This document shows, in pieces, positions 62,034-64,000 of a DNA stretch of 64,000 nucleotides. Below the pieces are notes generated by a model. The model saw nothing but the letters and a program-made list of their open reading frames with translations, had not been told where the DNA came from and did no database searches. A program made the translations under genes and the position numbers. The DNA comes from JBBDST01 sp040904765 (GTDB lineage: Bacteria > Actinomycetota > Nitriliruptoria > Nitriliruptorales > Nitriliruptoraceae). The stretch covers positions 1 to 64,000 of the forward strand of contig JBBDST010000050.1 in NCBI GenBank assembly GCA_040904765.1, read 5' to 3'. Position 1 is the first letter of the stretch, and every line of letters starts with the position of its first letter.

Positions 62034-63206
62034 TCAACGTGTCAATGCCCGACGCAGCGCCCATGACGCCAACATAAACAGCACGACCGCATAGGTGGCC
62101 AGCACCGCCAACTCGGTTGCAACCGACGTGACATCCCCGCCGCGTCGAACGATTTCGGCCATCGCCGAATTCGCCCACGCATGCGGTGTCAACAGCGCGA
62201 CGGGTTTCATCACGTCAGGGAATATTTCCAATGGCACCATTGAGCCACCCAGTGCCGCCAGTACCAGCCCCGCACCGATGCCAATACCTGACGCCTGGGC
62301 GTCGTTGCGAAACAGCGACCCGACAAGCATCGCTGCCGCTGCCGCTACCAGACAAAACAGCAGCACGACTAGCGCCGTTGCCAGCGGATTACCCCAGTTC
62401 ACCTGGAACAGCGCAAACGTCGCCACGATGATGTACAGCGCCTGAGTGAGTGCAATCGCCACCCGCCCCAAAGCCTGACCGGCAATAATCCCGCTGGTGG
62501 TAGTGGGTGTTGCCAACATGCGCCGGGCAACGCCAAGCTGACGGGACTGAATCAGCGTCGCACTCGCCGCCAACGAAGTCAGAAACACAAACAGAAATAG
62601 TTGGCTTGACGCGCCTAAGTCAAACGGTCCAAGGCCGGCAAACTCTTGCGCTAACGGGTCACCCCCGCGCGCTTCGAGGACAACTGTCGGACCGGGAAAG
62701 TCGTGCATGATTGTCACGGCTAACTGCATCAGCTCAGCGGTGTCAAACCCGCTGACGTGTTCACGCGCGATGCTCGCAGCGGTGTAGGGCTGGCCGATTT
62801 CAGACGCCGCGGCAGCCACGAGCTGTCGCAGTGCCATAGCGCCGGCTTCGGGACGGCCCACAAACGACACGCTGGCCGGTTTTAGGGCAGACAACTGCGC
62901 CCCAAAATCGTCAGCAAACACGATGCCGCCACTGATACGTGCACGCGCCACTGCATCTATCAAAGCGTCTGCATCGTCATACCGCACCGTTTTGACCTTT
63001 TGGGTGTCTGTGATCGCTTCCAACACTGCACCGGCCACACGGTCGCTTGGATCATGTACGACGCCGAGTTGAATCTGTGCGCCGCCGGCAAACTGCGCCC
63101 CGATAAACACCACCAGCAGGAGTGGCAGCACGAACACGAAGAACAGGTTCGAACGATCCCGCAAGAAACGGCGCAACTCGACACGAGCGATTGTCAGCGC
63201 CGTCAT
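62034..63206 (-). CDS. ABC-2 type transporter permease
   Basis: Product of 390 residues with the ABC-2 layout: an N-terminal membrane helix (LFFVFVLPLLLVVFIGAQFA), a long extracytoplasmic loop, then a bundle of five helices (LFLFVFLTSLAASATLIQSR, VVLLFCLVAAAAAMLVGSLF, GLVLAALGGSMVPLEIFPDV, LAVLATYAVVLFMLASWALR). This is the NatB/daunorubicin-export permease type. ATG 63206 overlaps the stop of the paralogous permease upstream as ATGA. The ATPase subunit must lie beyond the window. Confidence 0.88.
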   Translation of the reverse strand: MTALTIARVELRRFLRDRSNLFFVFVLPLLLVVFIGAQFAGGAQIQLGVVHDPSDRVAGAVLEAITDTQKVKTVRYDDADALIDAVARARISGGIVFADDFGAQLSALKPASVSFVGRPEAGAMALRQLVAAAASEIGQPYTAASIAREHVSGFDTAELMQLAVTIMHDFPGPTVVLEARGGDPLAQEFAGLGPFDLGASSQLFLFVFLTSLAASATLIQSRQLGVARRMLATPTTTSGIIAGQALGRVAIALTQALYIIVATFALFQVNWGNPLATALVVLLFCLVAAAAAMLVGSLFRNDAQASGIGIGAGLVLAALGGSMVPLEIFPDVMKPVALLTPHAWANSAMAEIVRRGGDVTSVATELAVLATYAVVLFMLASWALRRALTR

Positions 63207-64000
63207 GCCGCAGCCTTTCGCAGACGCAATGCCCCAAGCAAGCCAGCTACAAGGGCGCCGGCCAACAACGCTCCGGTGGCCGGCAGCACGCCCGTCCAAC
63301 TGCCAGAGCCGACCTGATCACCCAGACCGCGAAGAAACCAGCCGTGGGGCGAAAACAGCGACAGGCTTGCCATCCATCCGGTCGCACCCACAGGGAAAAA
63401 CACGCCACCACTCAACCCGAACACAAGCGCAACGATCGACTGCAAGTTGTTGGCTTGCTCGGCCGTCTTGGCATACGAACCGACGAGCGCCATCACGCCA
63501 AGCGCGCACAACACGCCGGCGGTAATCAACACGGCGACCCCCAACGGTGGCCCCCAGTCGACACCTAACAAGACACGGTTTCCGACCGCCAGCACCGTCA
63601 TCGATGCCATTCCAATGACAAACGCGCCAATGGCTTTGCCCAGATGCACCGCACTGATACCGATCGGAGCGGCCAACAGGCGAGGCAGTGTGCGCTGGTC
63701 ACGTTCTTCAAGCAGTCCGGTGATGCCAAACGTCACCGTGAAAAACAGAAAGAACACGGCCATGCCGGCGCCAAGATAGCTGGTCGCGTCTAGCTGTCGC
63801 ACTTCAGTGTCGACGGCGCCCACCATCAGCAGTCCTGCCGTGTTGGCAGCACGCGCCGTGACCGCATCAAGCTGTCGTTGATCTAACGTCCCGCCAGACG
63901 CCGCAGCTGTCGTTGCCACCGCAACGCCCACGCGGCGCACCTCGGCGACGAAATCTTCGGCAACACCGCGTGCCACTTCAGTTGACAGTACGCGGTCAGG
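63203..64000 (-). CDS. ABC-2 type transporter permease, 5' partial
   Basis: The frame enters from beyond base 64000, so at least the N-terminus is missing; about 265 residues are visible. Helices such as YLGAGMAVFFLFFTVTFGIT, VHLGKAIGAFVIGMASMTVL and ALVFGLSGGVFFPVGATGWM mark the C-terminal bundle of an ABC-2 permease. It is a paralogue of the gene downstream, with which it overlaps by ATGA, so the exporter probably uses a heterodimeric membrane part. Confidence 0.85.
   Translation of the reverse strand, partial: PDRVLSTEVARGVAEDFVAEVRRVGVAVATTAAASGGTLDQRQLDAVTARAANTAGLLMVGAVDTEVRQLDATSYLGAGMAVFFLFFTVTFGITGLLEERDQRTLPRLLAAPIGISAVHLGKAIGAFVIGMASMTVLAVGNRVLLGVDWGPPLGVAVLITAGVLCALGVMALVGSYAKTAEQANNLQSIVALVFGLSGGVFFPVGATGWMASLSLFSPHGWFLRGLGDQVGSGSWTGVLPATGALLAGALVAGLLGALRLRKAAA

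Overview
The window is a dense, moderately GC-rich stretch of an actinobacterial chromosome with about 68 protein genes, no rRNA, no tRNA, no CRISPR array and no insertion sequence. Actinomycetota is supported by two mycothiol-type deacetylases (MshB-like and Mca-like), a mycobacterial Rv1086-type short-chain Z-isoprenyl synthase, 7Fe ferredoxins of the FdxA type, an HtrA-TatB-Mrp neighbourhood and several probable leaderless promoters. Gene order fumC, greA, Z-isoprenyl synthase, glpX, ispH echoes one segment of mycobacterial genomes. The long inositol-phosphate synthase and gene content suggest a deep-branching lineage such as Acidimicrobiia, but that placement is inference. The sequence carries one 10-N assembly gap (28952-28961), so it is a draft scaffold.

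Layout. 1-10.9 kb: C-terminus of GlnD, inositol-3-phosphate synthase, TauE/SafE permease, fumarase, an enolase-superfamily dehydratase, a small DMT permease with an orphan ABC ATPase, thiolase, GreA with a leader terminator, Z-isoprenyl synthase, DUF302 and SirB1-like proteins. 11-16 kb: a lipid-modifying operon (FAD oxidoreductase, DUF1365, cyclopropane-type methyltransferase), then glpX-nth. 16-20 kb: a Trk potassium-uptake operon (two TrkA, a 45-residue membrane peptide, TrkH, an OB-like membrane protein). 20-28 kb: ispH, RNase D, MshB-like deacetylase, pyruvate kinase, and ppk1 followed by a Ppx/GppA-SH3-Nudix fusion. 28-31 kb: tandem 7Fe ferredoxins, the gap, a MocR regulator, a candidate structured small RNA, and a 2Fe-2S protein.

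31-44.6 kb: a divergent DHPS, a lipoprotein, a RibD-like reductase with an alpha/beta hydrolase, small-ligand-binding proteins, leucyl aminopeptidase, HtrA-TatB-PAP2 facing Mrp, a LppM-like lipoprotein, a PHP phosphoesterase and an FHA-LuxR fusion. 44.6-55.7 kb: DEAD-box helicase, DUF885 protein, SpoU methylase and FxsA with overlapping divergent start codons, a CinA-like protein, Mca-like amidase, quinone reductase, glutamate dehydrogenase, peroxiredoxin. 55.8-64 kb: a metal-uptake ABC operon behind a promoter covered by a 27-bp palindrome, a divergent CopA-type copper ATPase, and two ABC-2 permeases, the second cut by the window end.

The genome is tightly packed. Many co-directional neighbours overlap by ATGA or GTGA, and five convergent pairs share exactly four bases at their stop codons. 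Most genes are housekeeping. The least explained items are a possible sRNA at about 30518-30710 with repeated CTCCC loops, the Trk micropeptide (18300-18437), the Ppx-SH3-Nudix fusion, the FHA-LuxR fusion, the greA leader terminator and the secreted protein heading the metal-uptake operon.
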